Positions 7,904 through 17,308 of a DNA stretch of 64,000 nt are shown here, one piece after another. The stretch lies in the NCBI RefSeq assembly GCF_000786105.1, contig NZ_JTEV01000011.1, positions 124,001 to 188,000 on the forward strand, in the 5' to 3' direction. How positions within the stretch are numbered: position 1 is the stretch's first letter; every line of letters begins with the position of its first letter. The notes beneath the pieces were generated by a model that worked only from the letters and a program-made list of their open reading frames with translations, was not told the origin of the DNA and did no database searches. Source of the DNA: Bdellovibrio sp. ArHS (GTDB lineage: Bacteria > Bdellovibrionota > Bdellovibrionia > Bdellovibrionales > Bdellovibrionaceae). The position numbers and the translations under genes were made by a program.

Positions 7904-9061
7904 ATGTTTGAAAATCTTCAGAATTCAAAGATGAGACACGACTTAGAAGTCATTACCGCCACGGGAGGACCCTGGCCGTGGTTTTTTGCTTTGATTGGCG
8001 CCGTTCTTGGAACCCTGATTATCAAAGCCATTCTTAAAGGGGTGGCTCCCCGCTTGAAATACATCACCGCTAAAACTTCTAGACAGCTTGACGACACGAT
8101 CGCGACTTGCCTGACCGCCACGAAGTCCTGGTTTATCTTTACTTGGATTTTCGTTCCTCTTCTTCATGCCATGAGCGCAGACACCCGCGTGCTGGCCGTG
8201 GGCAAAGCTCTTGTGGTCTTCGCGACGGCTTCGCAGTTAGGTATTTGGGGCCTGTACGCTATTCAGCTTTGGAAAAACAACTATCTTAAAAAGAAAACCG
8301 GCACAAATGCCAGTACAGCTTCTGCGATGGGTATCATCACCACCGTTCTTCAAGGCACCCTCATCATCGCACTGGTTCTGATCAGCTTAAGCAATCTAGG
8401 AGTCAACATCGGCGCTTTGCTGGCGGGACTAGGTGTTGGCGGCATTGCCGTAGCCTTAGCGGCGCAAAATATTTTGGGTGATATGTTTGCCTCGCTGTCT
8501 ATTGTTCTGGATAAACCTTTCGAGGTCGGTGACTTTATCACCGTCGGCCCGCAAATGGGAACAGTGGAAAACATCGGCATCAAAACGACTCGTGTGCGCA
8601 GTCTTTCTGGGGAAGAACTGGTGTTTTCAAATCGCGATCTTCTAGATAGTCGCATTCAAAACTTCAAACGGATGTGGAAACGCCGGGTGGCTTTGCGCTT
8701 CAGTGTTCCTCACACAACACCCCTTCCCATCATCAGGCAAATTCCCTCCTGGATCAGCGAAATCGTGAAACAACAAAAAGACATCGAACTGGAAAGAAGT
8801 CACCTGGATGCCCTGGGATCATCGTCTGTCGAATTTGAGTTTGTCTATTGGGTGCAAAACCCTGACTTCACGGCCCACATGGACATCAAACAAAATATTT
8901 TATGGAGTATTCAGGAAAGACTTCATTCACAGAAAGTTCGTTTAGCGCTTCCTGGGCAATCTCTTTACATTGAATCGTTACCGACAGAAGTTCAGAAAAG
9001 TGAGAGCGAAGAGACCTCGCGACAGAAGAAGAATCTGGAAGGCCCTCTATTAGATCATTGA
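7904..9061 (+). CDS. MscS-family mechanosensitive ion channel
   Basis: Inner-membrane channel that opens under tension to relieve osmotic downshock. The 385-residue protein has five predicted membrane segments: about 20-45, 80-100, 110-130, 150-175, and the pore helix 180-210 rich in Gly/Ala (ALLAGLGVGGIAVALAAQN). The conserved beta domain follows: LDKPFEVGDFI, GTVENIGIKTTRVR and FSNRDLL. The length and extra N-terminal helices resemble YnaI/YbdG-type channels rather than MscS itself. ATG at 7904 has GGAAGG upstream. It stands alone as a plus-strand gene. Confidence 0.92.
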   Translation: MFENLQNSKMRHDLEVITATGGPWPWFFALIGAVLGTLIIKAILKGVAPRLKYITAKTSRQLDDTIATCLTATKSWFIFTWIFVPLLHAMSADTRVLAVGKALVVFATASQLGIWGLYAIQLWKNNYLKKKTGTNASTASAMGIITTVLQGTLIIALVLISLSNLGVNIGALLAGLGVGGIAVALAAQNILGDMFASLSIVLDKPFEVGDFITVGPQMGTVENIGIKTTRVRSLSGEELVFSNRDLLDSRIQNFKRMWKRRVALRFSVPHTTPLPIIRQIPSWISEIVKQQKDIELERSHLDALGSSSVEFEFVYWVQNPDFTAHMDIKQNILWSIQERLHSQKVRLALPGQSLYIESLPTEVQKSESEETSRQKKNLEGPLLDH

Positions 9062-9123
9062 TTCAGAGGCTCACTTCAAACTTCAGGAGGAGGCTTTTCG
9101 TCCATCCTCCCGAAAAAACTAAA

Positions 9124-9747
9124 TTACATGCAAAGAGTCGCGCCAGTTTCCGGGCTGCAACCGTTCCAGAAGGTCTTTGTGCAATACATGTTTTGCGGAG
9201 TTTTCCATTTACCTTTCGCCATGCAAGACTGCCAATAAGCACTTTCCACATTCGATGCCTGCGCATCGAAATCAGCAATCACTTCTTTCATAAGGTCGCG
9301 CGCTTGCGCTTCGGAGATATCCAACTTTTGCGCAACAGCTTTAAGAGTCTCTGTCTTTGGCAAACTGCGGTTTGCAATTGCCTTGATCGCTTTTTCATTC
9401 AAACCAATGGCTTCAAAAGCGCCTAGTCCCTGTGTTGGAACTTGGTCAAAAGCTGCTTTAATTTGTTCAGCAGTTTGTAACTGGATTTGGTGTCTTTCTG
9501 CGAATGCCACCACGTCTGGATCTGCTTGAACCAAACCTGGAACTTCGGCAGTGTAACAACGATGTCTTCCGCATTCACGATAACGTGGAGGACGACGATC
9601 ATGATGGTGATGATGGCCATCATGGCTGGAGCCAATGCCAATGCCGATGGCAACGCCGATAGCTCCCGCTGCAATATCCGAAGAGTCACAGCCTGTATTA
9701 CAAAATAGTGTGGTGATAAGAAGCCCTGATAAAATAATCTTCTTCAT
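9124..9747 (-). CDS. Putative lipoprotein with histidine-rich segment
   Basis: Function unknown. ATG at 9747 (MKKIILSGLL) is chosen because it gives a lipoprotein signal ending LFCNTGC and has AGGA upstream; the frame stays open 40 codons further without a sensible start. The mature 187 residues begin with a glycine/alanine hydrophobic stretch (AIGVAIGIGIG, glycine-zipper-like), then HDGHHHHHDRR, which could bind metal, then a mostly helical domain with EAQARDLMKEVI-like repeats and several cysteines near the C-terminus. The asparagine three residues before the lipobox cysteine is atypical but tolerated. It is probably the last gene of its own transcript. Confidence 0.7.
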   Translation of the reverse strand: MKKIILSGLLITTLFCNTGCDSSDIAAGAIGVAIGIGIGSSHDGHHHHHDRRPPRYRECGRHRCYTAEVPGLVQADPDVVAFAERHQIQLQTAEQIKAAFDQVPTQGLGAFEAIGLNEKAIKAIANRSLPKTETLKAVAQKLDISEAQARDLMKEVIADFDAQASNVESAYWQSCMAKGKWKTPQNMYCTKTFWNGCSPETGATLCM

Positions 9748-9856
9748 GGTGGTCCTTTCTTTTAACCGATGTCTCAATGACACCGCCCTTAAGCCGAGGA
9801 CGAATGAAGCAATGATAGTGCCAAAAAAAAGCGCACCACCTTTTATGTATTCTTTT

Positions 9857-10927
9857 CTAAATTGCAAACCTCATTTGCGGCGAGTCATTGTTGTGGACAG
9901 ACTTCTTCTGCGATCCCAAACGCACCCCCAGTCCCACTAAGCGAACCGGCACCTCGCGACGTGACCAGGCTTTTTCTAAAAGGCGCTGAAAGTCCTCTTT
10001 CGTGGGAACACTCCTAGCGACTTCTTCGTGGGTGGTTTGTTTAAAATCATAAAATTTCAATTTCACAACAAACCCTTTGATGCGGTCTTGATATTGGCCT
10101 TTTTCAAGTCGACGAACAAAGTCTTCGTAAAGGGTCGGAATGACCCTACGGCATTCGTCTAAACTTTGCAGATCGCGGTTGAAAGTTTCTTCGACGGTCA
10201 GTGACTTTCTTTCCCATTCCGTCACCACAGGACGATGATCTTCGCCTCGTGCAAAGTCATAGAGTTCCTGGGCTCGGGAGCCAAACCAACTATGAAGCTC
10301 GAGGACGGTGTACTTTTGAATGTCGCCACAGGTGTGAAGACCCAAATCATGCATTTTTTGGGCAGTGACCTTGCCCACACCAAAAATTTTTTCGATCGGA
10401 AGATCACGCACGAAAGCCGCCACATCCTGAGGGCGAATCACAAATTGCCCATTGGGCTTTTTCCAATCGCTGGCGACCTTTGCCAAGAATTTATTCGGGG
10501 CGACTCCCGCTGAAGCCGTCAGATTTAATTCCGTATAAATGAGTCGACGAATTTCTTGCGCAATCAAGGTGGCGCTGCCCCCGAAAAGCTCACAATCAGT
10601 GACATCCAAATAGGCTTCATCCAGCGAAAGAGGTTCGATTTTGTTTGTGAATCTTTCAAGAATTTCGCGGACTTTGCGACTTTCATTTTTATATAAGTCA
10701 AAATGAGGAGGAATTAAGATCAGATGCGGGCACAAGCGCACAGCTTGCGATGACGGCATGGCCGAACGCACACCATATTTACGAGCTTCATAGCTGGCAG
10801 TCGTCAGTACACTTCGGGTGTTAGGAGGACCACCAATACCCAAGGCTTTCCCCTTAAGCTCCGGGCGAAATTTTACTTCCACCGCGGCATAAAAGCAGTC
10901 CATATCAATATGAATGATCTTCCTCAT
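9857..10927 (-). CDS. dinB: DNA polymerase IV (Y-family translesion polymerase)
   Basis: Error-prone lesion-bypass polymerase. All Y-family landmarks are present in 356 residues: HIDMDCFYAAVE with metal ligand D8, the palm motif SLDEAYLD with D103/E104, the helix-hairpin-helix GVGKVTAQKMHDLG around residue 190, and the little-finger domain after residue 240. The C-terminus ends RFAI without an obvious QxLxLF clamp-binding peptide, though FQRLLEKAW precedes it. ATG at 10927 is the natural start. No exact TTACN3GTAA LexA box is visible upstream, only TTACATATGTG. Confidence 0.95.
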   Translation of the reverse strand: MRKIIHIDMDCFYAAVEVKFRPELKGKALGIGGPPNTRSVLTTASYEARKYGVRSAMPSSQAVRLCPHLILIPPHFDLYKNESRKVREILERFTNKIEPLSLDEAYLDVTDCELFGGSATLIAQEIRRLIYTELNLTASAGVAPNKFLAKVASDWKKPNGQFVIRPQDVAAFVRDLPIEKIFGVGKVTAQKMHDLGLHTCGDIQKYTVLELHSWFGSRAQELYDFARGEDHRPVVTEWERKSLTVEETFNRDLQSLDECRRVIPTLYEDFVRRLEKGQYQDRIKGFVVKLKFYDFKQTTHEEVARSVPTKEDFQRLLEKAWSRREVPVRLVGLGVRLGSQKKSVHNNDSPQMRFAI

Positions 10928-10959
10928 TTACACATTATTTACATATGTGTTTTTGAAAA

Positions 10960-11832
10960 TCAAGTAGGATCTGCTTCCATCTCTGCCGGAGACTGTTCTT
11001 CCACAGGAAGGCCTTTTACCGGTACGAACTTGGAGGCAATCAGGGAATGAGCTTTGTCGGCGATCACACCCCGGTCATCTTCGGGAGTTGAAACGATTTG
11101 CTCTAAAAATTCGATTTCACCCGTCACCGACTTCAACGTCGCCGCTCTCCACATCGCTGTGGCGAAAGGAATGTCGCCATACCAACAAACGTGGTCACGC
11201 CATTTTAACGTGAAGTCTTCGCCGTTGATGTTACGGAAATTGATCACAACGGGTTGAATAGGAACGCCTGCATGGGCTGCCGCCATCATCAGAGTTTTCT
11301 TGAAGGGCAAAACCCGCTCGCCATTTGTGGAAGTCGCCTCAGGATAAAGCACAACGCGGAAACCTTTTCGCAAAGTTTCAACTATGTTTTTCATTTCATC
11401 TAGAATCCGGGTGCGGCTGCGGCGTTCAACATAAATACAACCACCCAATTCCGTCAAAAGACCTAGGAACGGAGTCTCACGCATCTCAACCGACGTCACA
11501 AACAACATCGGGGTGCACGAGGCCAACATCATGATATCTATAAATCCCATGTGATTGCTGACCAGTAGAAACTTTTCGCTTTCGGCAGGCTTGTTTTTCA
11601 CCACAAGATGTAAATTCATCGCCTTAAGAATGAGCCCGCTAAAAAAGCGCGCATTGCCCGAAAAAGTCTTTAAGCGTTTCTCGGGCGATCGTACTACAAA
11701 ATGACAAAGGAAAGACCAAATCAAAAATGTAAGAATGATGGCAGTAAAAACAAGAATTTTAACGACGCCGCGGACGACCGATACAATATTTTCCACAGGG
11801 TCATTTAAAACCTGCGCAATAAAATAGGTCAA
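10960..11832 (-). CDS. 1-acyl-glycerol-3-phosphate acyltransferase-like (PlsC/LPLAT family)
   Basis: Membrane acyltransferase of the PlsC family, adding an acyl chain to lysophosphatidic acid or a similar acceptor. The catalytic HX4D is NHMGFID (H94, D99), followed by the second block GGCIYVERRSR and the third YPEATSTNGE. The N-terminus has one membrane helix (about 22-46). The only plausible start is TTG at 11832, four bases after the stop of the secreted-protein gene upstream, which suggests coupled translation; no ribosome site is seen. The length of 290 is slightly above the usual 240-260 because of the N-terminal helix. Confidence 0.82.
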   Translation of the reverse strand: MTYFIAQVLNDPVENIVSVVRGVVKILVFTAIILTFLIWSFLCHFVVRSPEKRLKTFSGNARFFSGLILKAMNLHLVVKNKPAESEKFLLVSNHMGFIDIMMLASCTPMLFVTSVEMRETPFLGLLTELGGCIYVERRSRTRILDEMKNIVETLRKGFRVVLYPEATSTNGERVLPFKKTLMMAAAHAGVPIQPVVINFRNINGEDFTLKWRDHVCWYGDIPFATAMWRAATLKSVTGEIEFLEQIVSTPEDDRGVIADKAHSLIASKFVPVKGLPVEEQSPAEMEADPT

Positions 11833-11836
11833 GAAA

Positions 11837-12400
11837 TCAATTTGCGCAGTCGACTTCCTCTATATTCAGGATTAAGTCCCGACTGAAAATACGGCCACGC
11901 CCCTCGCCCATCACTGTTCCCGCCAAGTTTCCACGCAGGATGGCAGAACCGCCGCAACTGGTTTCCAGAATTGCGCCTTGCTGCCCCAGTGCTTTCTCAA
12001 GTTTCGCCGTCTGTTCTAAAGCCTGCACTTCCAAAACTTGTTTTACTGATTGCTCGCCTGCCTTAAATATCTCCAAATCCACGCGCACTTTGGTATTTGC
12101 CGGATAAGCGCGAAGACTGGTTGTTTGATGCGAGTTTGCGACGACAATCTTCTTTCCGGAAGATGCTTTTAGACTCAACGCGAACGTGCACGTTCCTCGC
12201 GCCACACGTTTGTCTTCATCTTTCCGAATATACAGGCTTGTTGGGATTACAAATCTTCCGGAGGCTATTTCACGAATTTCGTGAGTACCCACCGCTGCTT
12301 CACAGGCATTACCTGCGATTTCAACAGTTTCAAGAGCCTGCGCCTGAGCCTGTAATATAAAGAGACTTGCTGCTGCCGCAAAAATAACGCCTTTACCCAT
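11837..12400 (-). CDS. Secreted protein of unknown function, possibly DUF4360-like
   Basis: The 187-residue protein has a clear signal peptide (MGKGVIFAAAASLFILQAQAQA) cleaved near residue 22. The mature part starts ETVEIAGNACEAAVGT and has a central beta-rich block with TCTFALSLKASSGKK, followed by a C-terminal strand region with paired cysteines (TSCGGSAILRG and EEVDC). The spacing of GNAC, the central RGTCTF strand and the late cysteines recalls the fungal and bacterial DUF4360 family, but this match is from memory of a loose pattern. It is the upstream partner of the acyltransferase gene. Confidence 0.6.
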   Translation of the reverse strand: MGKGVIFAAAASLFILQAQAQALETVEIAGNACEAAVGTHEIREIASGRFVIPTSLYIRKDEDKRVARGTCTFALSLKASSGKKIVVANSHQTTSLRAYPANTKVRVDLEIFKAGEQSVKQVLEVQALEQTAKLEKALGQQGAILETSCGGSAILRGNLAGTVMGEGRGRIFSRDLILNIEEVDCAN

Positions 12401-12486
12401 AAATCCCCCTTTTTCTTCTGGAGCATTTTTGCCACCAGGAAGAATCCCTAGTAAAGTCTATTCAAAGAAAGTGCCAGGAAACTTTT

Positions 12487-14835
12487 TTATCCGGTGGTCA
12501 ACATGCCACTGGCGATACCGGTGACAGTTTCTCTAAGCAACTGGACATCTTTGTCTTTCAAAGCAATCAACTGCAGGATATTCAGAGGATGAATCAGAGG
12601 CGAGCGCAGCGCGATGCTTGTCTCTAACCAAGGACGATACCAAAGAAGACTGGGTTCACCTGTGATTTCTCGTACAGCCAAACAACATTGTTCATACTCT
12701 TCAGTGAAGCGTTTGACCATCTCTTCAGCCACTTCCTTCGGAAGCTCCGAAGAATGTAAATACATCGAGAAAATTTCCAGCTCGACCTTTTCTAAGGTGA
12801 ATCCCAAAAGCTTGATATAGGAGCGGAACAGAGACGATTCTACAAAAGCTCGAACGTAGTGGATCTTACCCTCTTCGTTTAAATTCTTCCAAAAGCTGCC
12901 CATCCCCCACCAACTGGGAAATAAAATGCGGGTTTGAGTCCAACAAAGAACCCATGGGATCGCCCGCAGATGTTTAATATCAACGGCCCCCTGTCTTTTC
13001 GTTGGTCGCGACCCCAGACGCAAATCTTTCAGAAAGGTGTAAGGCGTGGCTGTTTCAACAAGCTGCAAGAATGTCGGTTCCTGCAAAAGTGCCTGATAGG
13101 ACTGCTGCATAAATTGCGACAGAGTTAATAAGTCCTTGCGGGCCCGGGGACTTTCAAATCGTTGTTCACTCTTTTGACTTTGATCCCGCGCCGTTTGTAA
13201 CCGATCTAACTGACTGCTCAAAATTTCCGGCGAACTGTAGTTGCGATAGATCATCTCGCCCTGAACCGTCATCTTCACCGTATCCAACGCCGAATGAGGC
13301 CACCATTCTGTCTGTTCTTGAATGCTTCCACCGCCTCTTTCCACGCTTCCTCCGGAGCCATGAAAAAAAATAGGCTCAAGACCGTGATCTTTAATAACCT
13401 TCTCTAATTCGCGAACGGCCGAGTAAATAAGAAAACGAGATGGAAATGATCCATTTTCTTTTGCCGAATCCGAGTATCCCAGCATCACTTCAAATTTCTT
13501 GGACCAGAAGTTTTCAACCCATTTGCGACGGGAAGAACTCTTTAAAAAACTCTCGATGATATTCACAGAAGAACTTAAAGATTGAGCACTTTCAAAAAGA
13601 GGCACCACGGGCAGTCGCGCCTTGCCCAGATACTTTTCCACAAGCTGAACACCAGCAATCAAATCACCAACGCTTTCAGTCTGGCTTAAAACGAAGCCTC
13701 GTACATAAAAGCGAGGATCTCCGTCGCCGGTGATTTTGCCCAACTGTTGAAGCATTCGTGCGATCACAGACTTTCTGGATGAAACTGTCAAAGCTTCGTG
13801 AACTAAAGATGAATCTTCACGAAGTTCTAACGGCACCACCAACCCCGGGAAAACCTTTAAAAGCAGTCGCATTTCATCAAGAAGTTCGGACTTTATCCCT
13901 AAAAAATTTTGGTAGTCCGTCAAAAGAACGGCCAAACTTTCTTGCAGGGTTTTCACGGTTTTTGCGTCTTTACTTTGAATGCGTTTTAATTGTTTCAGTG
14001 TTTTATGGATATTCCGCGCAACCCCTAAAAGCCGGGATACCTGATCTTGGTGTTTACCAAACGTGTGAGCCAGCGGCTCAAGATCTTTCATAAAGATGGA
14101 AAATTTAGAGTGCATCCACTGCAACAAGAAATGCCGAGACATTTGTAAACTTCCCAGCATGGTCTTTTCGTTAACACCGGGGTGACCGTCCTTATCCCCG
14201 CCCACCCATGAACGAATATAAAAGGGCAGTTTTTGTGATAGCTGCTCAACGTAAACACGCATCACATCTTCATGCAACGATAAGGAATAAATATACTCGG
14301 CCTCATCCATGACAGACGGCTTGTGCTGCTTCGACATGGGGATGCGCCAGGTTATCTTAAGAAGAGCAAAAAGTTCCTCTGTATGCTTTTCTTGGCTTTC
14401 TTCCAAATGCCGCTCTAAAAGACTTTGAATTTTTTTAAAATAATAGATGATATCAGGATTGCGCGACTCTGTCGGGTGCGCAGTCAGGACATGTATCACT
14501 CGACCGTAAGCGTGGCCATCTTCGACTCGCACCTGAGTTTCCTGACGAAGACGATGGGTTCTATAAGCGGATTCGCAAGCGTTGATAAGTTCTAACATTA
14601 AGGCAAAGCTGTGGGCGATGGCGTATTTATCCTCGGCCGATAACAGACTTAAATCCTTTTTCATTTTTAGAAGGCCGGTCAATTTCCCGCCATCTTCGGT
14701 CTTCACGTATTGACGAAGCGACTCGATACGGGCAAAACCTGTTTCGCCGAGTTCAGACTTAATAACATTGCCAAGCTCAGTGACGGACCAATCAACAAGA
14801 CTCGTCAGTTCTTTGGGAAGTTTTTCTGGATTCAT
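12487..14835 (-). CDS. ppc: Phosphoenolpyruvate carboxylase
   Basis: Anaplerotic carboxylation of PEP with bicarbonate to oxaloacetate. Active-site signatures are intact: VLTAHPTESR (catalytic H120), SWVGGDKDGHPGV, GYSDSAKENG (second signature around residue 457), FFHGSGGSVERGGG and TVQGEMI, and the late IPWVLCWTQTR. At 782 residues it is about 100 shorter than the E. coli enzyme, with a trimmed N-terminus. The C-terminus ends GIASGMLTTG instead of the canonical QNTG, so the last glycine is kept. Its ATG overlaps the ligD stop by 4 bases, tying a central-metabolism gene to a DNA-repair operon. Confidence 0.95.
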   Translation of the reverse strand: MNPEKLPKELTSLVDWSVTELGNVIKSELGETGFARIESLRQYVKTEDGGKLTGLLKMKKDLSLLSAEDKYAIAHSFALMLELINACESAYRTHRLRQETQVRVEDGHAYGRVIHVLTAHPTESRNPDIIYYFKKIQSLLERHLEESQEKHTEELFALLKITWRIPMSKQHKPSVMDEAEYIYSLSLHEDVMRVYVEQLSQKLPFYIRSWVGGDKDGHPGVNEKTMLGSLQMSRHFLLQWMHSKFSIFMKDLEPLAHTFGKHQDQVSRLLGVARNIHKTLKQLKRIQSKDAKTVKTLQESLAVLLTDYQNFLGIKSELLDEMRLLLKVFPGLVVPLELREDSSLVHEALTVSSRKSVIARMLQQLGKITGDGDPRFYVRGFVLSQTESVGDLIAGVQLVEKYLGKARLPVVPLFESAQSLSSSVNIIESFLKSSSRRKWVENFWSKKFEVMLGYSDSAKENGSFPSRFLIYSAVRELEKVIKDHGLEPIFFHGSGGSVERGGGSIQEQTEWWPHSALDTVKMTVQGEMIYRNYSSPEILSSQLDRLQTARDQSQKSEQRFESPRARKDLLTLSQFMQQSYQALLQEPTFLQLVETATPYTFLKDLRLGSRPTKRQGAVDIKHLRAIPWVLCWTQTRILFPSWWGMGSFWKNLNEEGKIHYVRAFVESSLFRSYIKLLGFTLEKVELEIFSMYLHSSELPKEVAEEMVKRFTEEYEQCCLAVREITGEPSLLWYRPWLETSIALRSPLIHPLNILQLIALKDKDVQLLRETVTGIASGMLTTG

Positions 14836-17306
14836 AGGACCGGCTTAAGAATGGAAATTTTCTGGTTGTATTTAAAATAGTCCTTCCACGGATCTGTTTT
14901 TCTTCTCTTTATGTGTTCGATGGCTTTCTCCAAGGTAAATTGATCAGGACCTTTGATTTTGCGCAATTCTTTCCATTCAATAGGCATCGCCACAGAACTT
15001 TTGTCACGAGCCCGCAAAGAGTACGGCATCACGGCCGTAGCCCCCCGCCCATTACGAAGATAATCGACGAAAATCTTTTTGTCGCGCGCTTTCTTGGAAA
15101 GAGTCGCGGTGTAAAGATCCGGGTTTCGCTGAGCCATTTCCTGCGCCAGGGTCTGAGAAAATGATTTTATCTGATCCCAACTGTAAATCGGCGCCACCGG
15201 GATATGAACATGAAGTCCCTTCCCTCCGGAAACTTTCAAAAAACTTTTCAAACCCAGACCATCTAAAATTTCCTTGAGGTCTTCCGCACCTTGAACGACT
15301 TGTTTCCAAGAAACCCCCGGACCAGGGTCGAAATCCATGACTATCAAATCGGGATGTTCGACGGCCTCTCGACGAGAACCCCACACATGAATTTCAAATG
15401 CGCCCATTTGCGACAGGGCCAAAAGTCCTTCTGGCGAATCCAGGGTAAAATAGGATTTGGTTCCACTGCGCTCTTTGATACTGACAGGAGTCAAAGACTC
15501 TGGAATTTTTCCCGAAATGTGTTTTTGAAAGAAGCACTGTTTCGAAGTTCCCTCCGGACAACGCAGCAGATTCAGAGGCCGATCTTTCAGGTGAGGCAAA
15601 ATAAGATCTGCGTAATCTTGGTAAAACTTCGTTACATCCAGCTTTGTGATCTTTTCTTTGGCATAAAGAATTTTGTCGGGATTCGAAATTTCTTGGCGTA
15701 GAGTACCTTCAGAGACACTGGGACGTTTCTTTGCGGCCCTTTTCGGCGCTTCCATAACATCATCCAGAGATTTGGCCTTTTCAATGTGAATCTCTTTTGC
15801 AGATTTATCCTCACGCAAGCCGAGAAACACCGCGGTTCTGAGAATTTTATCCGACGTCCAATTGCCGAAGGTCACTTCGGCAACCAGGCCCGGCTTCAAC
15901 CAGTGAGTGCCGCGTTCTCGAGGTGATTTAATGTCAAAAGGGGACTTTTTCTGTTCCTTGCGAGCGAATTTTTTTAAAATATCCTCGATCGATTTTTCAG
16001 TAAATCCCGTTCCCACTTTTCCCACATAGCGCAATTGATCCCCTTCATAGACACCCAACAGCAAAGCCCCGAACGAGGATCTGGCGCCCGTTCCTTCAGT
16101 GTAGCCACCGATAACAAATTCCTGATGCAATTTGCATTTTGTCTTCACCCAGGAACTGCCCCGACGAGATTGATACGTGCTCTCCTGATCTTTGGAGATA
16201 ATTCCTTCAAGCTGGTAGTCACAGGCCTCTTTGAATAACGCCTTTCCGTGACCTGCCATATGATCACTGTAGCGAATCAAGGGCTGGTTCAAATCCGCAA
16301 GCAGCGCCTTAAGCAGCTCTTTACGTTCTATTAAAGGGCGCTCGCGCAAGTCCTCGCCTTGCAAAAAAAGAAGATCAAATACATAGAAAATAAGATCGTT
16401 CACATCATGCGACTTTAGGGAATTTTGAAGACGCTGAAAATCACTGCGTCCTTCCTTGTCCAAGACGACGATTTCGCCGTCTAAGATAGCATTGTCAGCA
16501 GAGAGCTTTTGCAGGCTCTTTAAAATACCAGGATACTTTTCGGACCAGTCCAGACCGCTTCGGGTGTAAAGACGGACTTTTCCTTTTTCGATGTGCGCTT
16601 GAGTTCGATACCCGTCAAACTTTGTCTCGTGAATCCACCTGGTACCCTCTGGAACCTCACTAACCAACTCTGCCAGCATGGGCCGAATAAAATCAGGCAG
16701 TCTTTTGACGTGTTCTTTGCGCTTTTTTTTTAAAGCCGACGAAGCCTTTCGCGTTGATCGACGAACATTCCCCTCTTCATCCTCGATCGGAACGACCTCA
16801 TCGTTAGGAATCGCATATTCATCTGTTCGTTTGACCAAAAGCCATTGGGATTTGCGACCGCTTGCGGGGCGGCCTGTTCTTAATAACATCCATTGGCCAT
16901 GCAACTTCTTTCCTTTGAGTTTAAACTCAAGATGACCCTTTTTTAGACCCTCACGCACACTGCCGATGGGTTCCCAGGTCCCCGTATCCCAAATGTAGAC
17001 GCGTCCGGCCCCATATTGCTTTTCAGGTATTACGCCCTCGAAAGAGCCATAAGACACCGGATGATCTTCGACTTCCACCGCCAACCTTTTGATTTTAGGA
17101 TCGTGAGAAGGACCTTTGGGAACAGCCCAACTTTTCAAAACGCCATTAAACTCCAGTCGAAAATCATAATGCAGGTGCGATGCATGATGCTCTTGCACCA
17201 CGAACATCAAGTGCGCCTCCTGGTCTTTTCTTTTTTTGCGCGGAGTGGATTTCGGTTCCGAAGTTATTTTGAAATCTCTTTTTTTTACGTATTCCTTAAG
17301 AGGCAT
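14832..17306 (-). CDS. ligD: Multifunctional ATP-dependent DNA ligase D of the NHEJ pathway
   Basis: End processing and sealing in bacterial non-homologous end joining. The 824 residues carry three domains in the order phosphoesterase (about 30-150, HYDFRLEFNGVLKSWAVPKG), ATP-dependent ligase (about 205-500, nucleotidyl lysine K229 in ETKFDGYR, then DGEIVVLD and EGIISKD), and primase-like polymerase (about 545-820, with DFDPGPGVSWKQV and SGGKGLHVHIP). This is one of the several domain orders known for LigD; in Pseudomonas it is the same (PE-ligase-pol). It starts 2 bases after the ku stop and overlaps ppc by 4. Confidence 0.95.
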   Translation of the reverse strand: MPLKEYVKKRDFKITSEPKSTPRKKRKDQEAHLMFVVQEHHASHLHYDFRLEFNGVLKSWAVPKGPSHDPKIKRLAVEVEDHPVSYGSFEGVIPEKQYGAGRVYIWDTGTWEPIGSVREGLKKGHLEFKLKGKKLHGQWMLLRTGRPASGRKSQWLLVKRTDEYAIPNDEVVPIEDEEGNVRRSTRKASSALKKKRKEHVKRLPDFIRPMLAELVSEVPEGTRWIHETKFDGYRTQAHIEKGKVRLYTRSGLDWSEKYPGILKSLQKLSADNAILDGEIVVLDKEGRSDFQRLQNSLKSHDVNDLIFYVFDLLFLQGEDLRERPLIERKELLKALLADLNQPLIRYSDHMAGHGKALFKEACDYQLEGIISKDQESTYQSRRGSSWVKTKCKLHQEFVIGGYTEGTGARSSFGALLLGVYEGDQLRYVGKVGTGFTEKSIEDILKKFARKEQKKSPFDIKSPRERGTHWLKPGLVAEVTFGNWTSDKILRTAVFLGLREDKSAKEIHIEKAKSLDDVMEAPKRAAKKRPSVSEGTLRQEISNPDKILYAKEKITKLDVTKFYQDYADLILPHLKDRPLNLLRCPEGTSKQCFFQKHISGKIPESLTPVSIKERSGTKSYFTLDSPEGLLALSQMGAFEIHVWGSRREAVEHPDLIVMDFDPGPGVSWKQVVQGAEDLKEILDGLGLKSFLKVSGGKGLHVHIPVAPIYSWDQIKSFSQTLAQEMAQRNPDLYTATLSKKARDKKIFVDYLRNGRGATAVMPYSLRARDKSSVAMPIEWKELRKIKGPDQFTLEKAIEHIKRRKTDPWKDYFKYNQKISILKPVL

Positions 17307-17308
17307 AC

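Noticed and set aside
7633-7905. 90-codon minus-strand frame between the ArsC-like and mscS genes
   Set aside because: It runs over the mscS start region, has unlikely composition (many Cys and Arg) and no family likeness; the 44-codon frame with a good ribosome site in another frame explains the region better.
10895-10965. LexA-type SOS box upstream of dinB
   Set aside because: The known Bdellovibrio-type box TTACN3GTAA is not present; the nearest word, TTACATATGTG, lacks the second half.
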